A DNA stretch of 14,834 nucleotides from Actinomycetes bacterium (GTDB taxonomy: Bacteria > Actinomycetota > Acidimicrobiia > Acidimicrobiales > RAAP-2): assembly GCA_021787255.1 (NCBI GenBank), contig JAJYMD010000057.1, positions 1 to 14,834 on the forward strand, in the 5' to 3' direction. The position numbers and the translations under genes were made by a program. Shown here piece after piece: positions 13,025 through 14,834 of this stretch. Position 1 is the first letter of the stretch, and every line of letters begins with the position of its first letter. The notes below the pieces were generated by a model. The model did no database searches, had not been told where the DNA came from, and worked only from the letters and a program-made list of their open reading frames with translations.

Positions 13025-14834
13025 GGCTCCGATGAGCGCTCGAGACCCCGGTGCACGACGCTTCACAGCGACGGACGCCCTGCAGGCACTTCCGCTCCAG
13101 CTCGGCCGCTCGCAGCGCTACAGCCTCGGTGTCCCGAGGGGGTTCGCGATCGCCTCCGACGGCTCGCGCGTCCTGTTCATCCGGGCTCGCGGGGGTCTCG
13201 ACCGGACGAGCTGCCTGTGGGTGCTCGACGAGCGCGGCGAGCGGCTCCTGGCCGACCCCGAGACGCTCGGCGGCGAAGACGTCGTTCCAGAGCCCGAACG
13301 CGTCCGGCGCGAGCGGGTCCGAGAGCGCTCGACGGGGATCGTCTCGTTCTCCGCGGACCAGGACGCGTCCGCGGCGGTGTTCGGTCTCGGAGCGAACCTG
13401 TGGATCGCAACCACCCGAGGCGACGTCCGACAGCTTCCCTGTGCCGGCGCACCCTTCGACCCAAGGATCGACCCCCGGGGGAAGCGGGTGGCCTATGTGA
13501 GCGACGGCGCCGTGCGCGTGCTCGAGCTCGCCGACGGCACGGACACGCTGCTCGTCTCCCCCGAGCGCCCCGACGTCACCTACGGGCTGGCCGAGCACGT
13601 CGCCGCCGAGGAGATGGGGCGCCAGAGGGGTCACTGGTGGGCGCCCGACGGCTCGACGCTCCTCGTCGCTCGCGTGGACAACAGCCCCGTGGAGCGCTGG
13701 TGGATCGCCGAGCCGTCGGCTCCGTGGAGCGCGCCGAAGCAGGTCTTCTACCCCGCCGCAGGGACGGCGAACGCCGACGTCTCCTTGTGGGTGCTCGGCC
13801 TCGACGGCAGCCGGCGAGAGGTCCTCTGGGACCGCCACGCGTTCGAGTACCTGACGAGCGCGGACTGGGACCGGCACGGACCCCTCATCAGCGTGCAGAG
13901 CCGGGACCAGCGAACCGTCCAGACCCTCGCCGTCGATCCGGGGACCGGCGAGACGACGCTCCTGTGGGAGGAGACCGACTCGTGCTGGGTCGCCCTCGTC
14001 CCGGGGACCCCCGTCCGCACGGATTCCGGCCGGCTGGTCGTCGTCTCCGACGTCGGGAACGCTCGGCGTCTCGTGGTCGGCGGCGAGCCCGTCACCGCAG
14101 ACGGGCTGCAGGTCCACGAAGTCCTCGGCACCGCTGGTGAGTCCGTCTGGTTCGTGGCGTCGACAGAACCCACCGAGCACCACGTGTGGTGCTACACGGA
14201 GGGGCGGACCACGCGGCTCACCGAGGGGCACGGGCTGCATCGTGCGAGCGTGGCAGGCGAGACGGCGGTCGTCCAGGCCTTCACCGAGGACGGCCACCGA
14301 GCCCACGTCGTCGGACCGGTGCTCGGCGGCACCTCCGTGACCTGCACGGACGAGACGCCGCTCGTGGCACCGGTGATCCGATGGCTCTCGGTCGGACCCC
14401 GGGAGCTGCGCACCGCGCTCGTCATGCCTCGGTCCCACGAGGACGGATCGATGCGGCTCCCGGTGCTCATGTACCCGTACGCCGGCCCGGCGGTGCAGCG
14501 TGTGACGCGCGCCCGGCACTGGTACTTCGTCGAGGCCCAGTGGTTCGCCGAGCACGGCTTCGCCGTCGTGATCGCCGACGGCGCCGGGACCCCGGGCAGA
14601 GGCCCGGCGTGGGAGCGGGAGATCTTGGGCGACATGCTGTCCCCGGTCATCGCCGACCAGGTCGCCGCGCTAGAAGGGGCCGCCGAGGCCTCCGGCGACC
14701 TCGATCTCGACCGCGTGGCGATCCGCGGTTGGTCATACGGGGGTTTGCTCGCCCTCGCCTGCGTGCTGCGCCGTCCGGACGTCTTCCACGCCGCGGTCGC
14801 AGGTGCCGCACCCGTGGACCTGCTGCTCTCCGAC
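13023..14834 (+). CDS. Dipeptidyl peptidase IV-type S9 serine peptidase (3' partial)
   Basis: The reading frame is open for 604 codons to the window edge. The first part is a DPP IV-type beta-propeller, and the last ~120 residues enter the alpha/beta-hydrolase domain. Key features are the double-glutamate motif AAEEMG (Glu196-Glu197), which in DPP IV anchors the substrate N-terminus, followed by GHWWAPDG and VARVDNSPV. Further on are DGAGTPGRG (from Asp519) and the nucleophile elbow GWSYGG with Ser571. The catalytic Asp and His lie beyond the window. Such enzymes release X-Pro or X-Ala dipeptides from peptide N-termini. No signal peptide is visible, so a cytosolic location is likely. The start could be ATG 13023 or ATG 13032; neither has a ribosome binding site. 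It is divergent to the M24 enzyme, suggesting joint use of proline-containing peptides. Confidence 0.92.
   Translation, partial: MAPMSARDPGARRFTATDALQALPLQLGRSQRYSLGVPRGFAIASDGSRVLFIRARGGLDRTSCLWVLDERGERLLADPETLGGEDVVPEPERVRRERVRERSTGIVSFSADQDASAAVFGLGANLWIATTRGDVRQLPCAGAPFDPRIDPRGKRVAYVSDGAVRVLELADGTDTLLVSPERPDVTYGLAEHVAAEEMGRQRGHWWAPDGSTLLVARVDNSPVERWWIAEPSAPWSAPKQVFYPAAGTANADVSLWVLGLDGSRREVLWDRHAFEYLTSADWDRHGPLISVQSRDQRTVQTLAVDPGTGETTLLWEETDSCWVALVPGTPVRTDSGRLVVVSDVGNARRLVVGGEPVTADGLQVHEVLGTAGESVWFVASTEPTEHHVWCYTEGRTTRLTEGHGLHRASVAGETAVVQAFTEDGHRAHVVGPVLGGTSVTCTDETPLVAPVIRWLSVGPRELRTALVMPRSHEDGSMRLPVLMYPYAGPAVQRVTRARHWYFVEAQWFAEHGFAVVIADGAGTPGRGPAWEREILGDMLSPVIADQVAALEGAAEASGDLDLDRVAIRGWSYGGLLALACVLRRPDVFHAAVAGAAPVDLLLSD

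Noticed and set aside
12747..14555. 602-codon minus-strand open frame opposite the DPP IV-like gene, ending in the 20-bp repeats
   Set aside because: Low-complexity translation, antisense to a clear S9 peptidase, and the repeat part is non-coding leader of the M24 gene (period 20 is not a multiple of three).

Overview
The window is GC-rich, with strong G/C preference at third codon positions, GTG and TTG starts, tight gene packing and mostly Rossmann, PLP and hydrolase enzymes. A high-GC actinomycetote is the most likely source. The split (two-gene) glycine decarboxylase-type P-protein would fit deep lineages such as Acidimicrobiia, Thermoleophilia or Rubrobacter relatives. No rRNA, tRNA, phage or insertion-sequence signal was seen, and the taxonomic call is inference only.

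Layout. (1) 1-828, plus: 3' part of a DapA/NAL-family pyruvate lyase-type protein. (2) 788-2921, minus: an aldehyde dehydrogenase followed by a SnoaL/NTF2-like protein, whose end overlaps the end of the DapA-like gene. (3) 2999-10584, plus: a five-gene run that looks like one operon. It holds a class III omega-aminotransferase, an AcoX-like ATP-NAD kinase family protein, a GcvPA-like subunit, a GcvPB-like subunit and a fused [2Fe-2S]/FAD/[2Fe-2S] oxidoreductase of the HcnA-HcnB/SoxA type. The last three are coupled by ATGA overlaps. (4) 10565-12737, minus: an M24 (Xaa-Pro peptidase/creatinase-type) metallohydrolase followed by an IclR regulator that converges on the oxidoreductase. (5) 12738-13022: a divergent promoter region with an array of 20-bp direct repeats. 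(6) 13023 to the end, plus: a DPP IV-type S9 peptidase cut off by the window edge.

How the genes may work together (inference). The set looks like an amino-acid or peptide catabolic island. DPP IV and the M24 enzyme would process proline-containing peptides. The aminotransferase and the divergently transcribed aldehyde dehydrogenase are a classic pair for converting an omega-amine to a semialdehyde and then an acid. DapA-like, aldehyde dehydrogenase and HcnAB-like genes together also recall bacterial hydroxyproline catabolism. The IclR protein is the only transcription factor in view and may control the island.

The most unusual element is the GcvPA/GcvPB-like pair. Both halves keep the overall P-protein fold signatures and the PLP lysine, but they deviate at motifs that are nearly invariant in glycine decarboxylase. 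No H-, T- or L-protein gene lies nearby. Instead they are coupled to an HcnAB-type iron-sulfur flavoprotein that lacks both the DAO-type partner subunit and the SoxA GcvT domain. This suggests an uncharacterised PLP enzyme plus flavoprotein system acting on an amino acid other than glycine, or on glycine without aminomethyl transfer to an H-protein.
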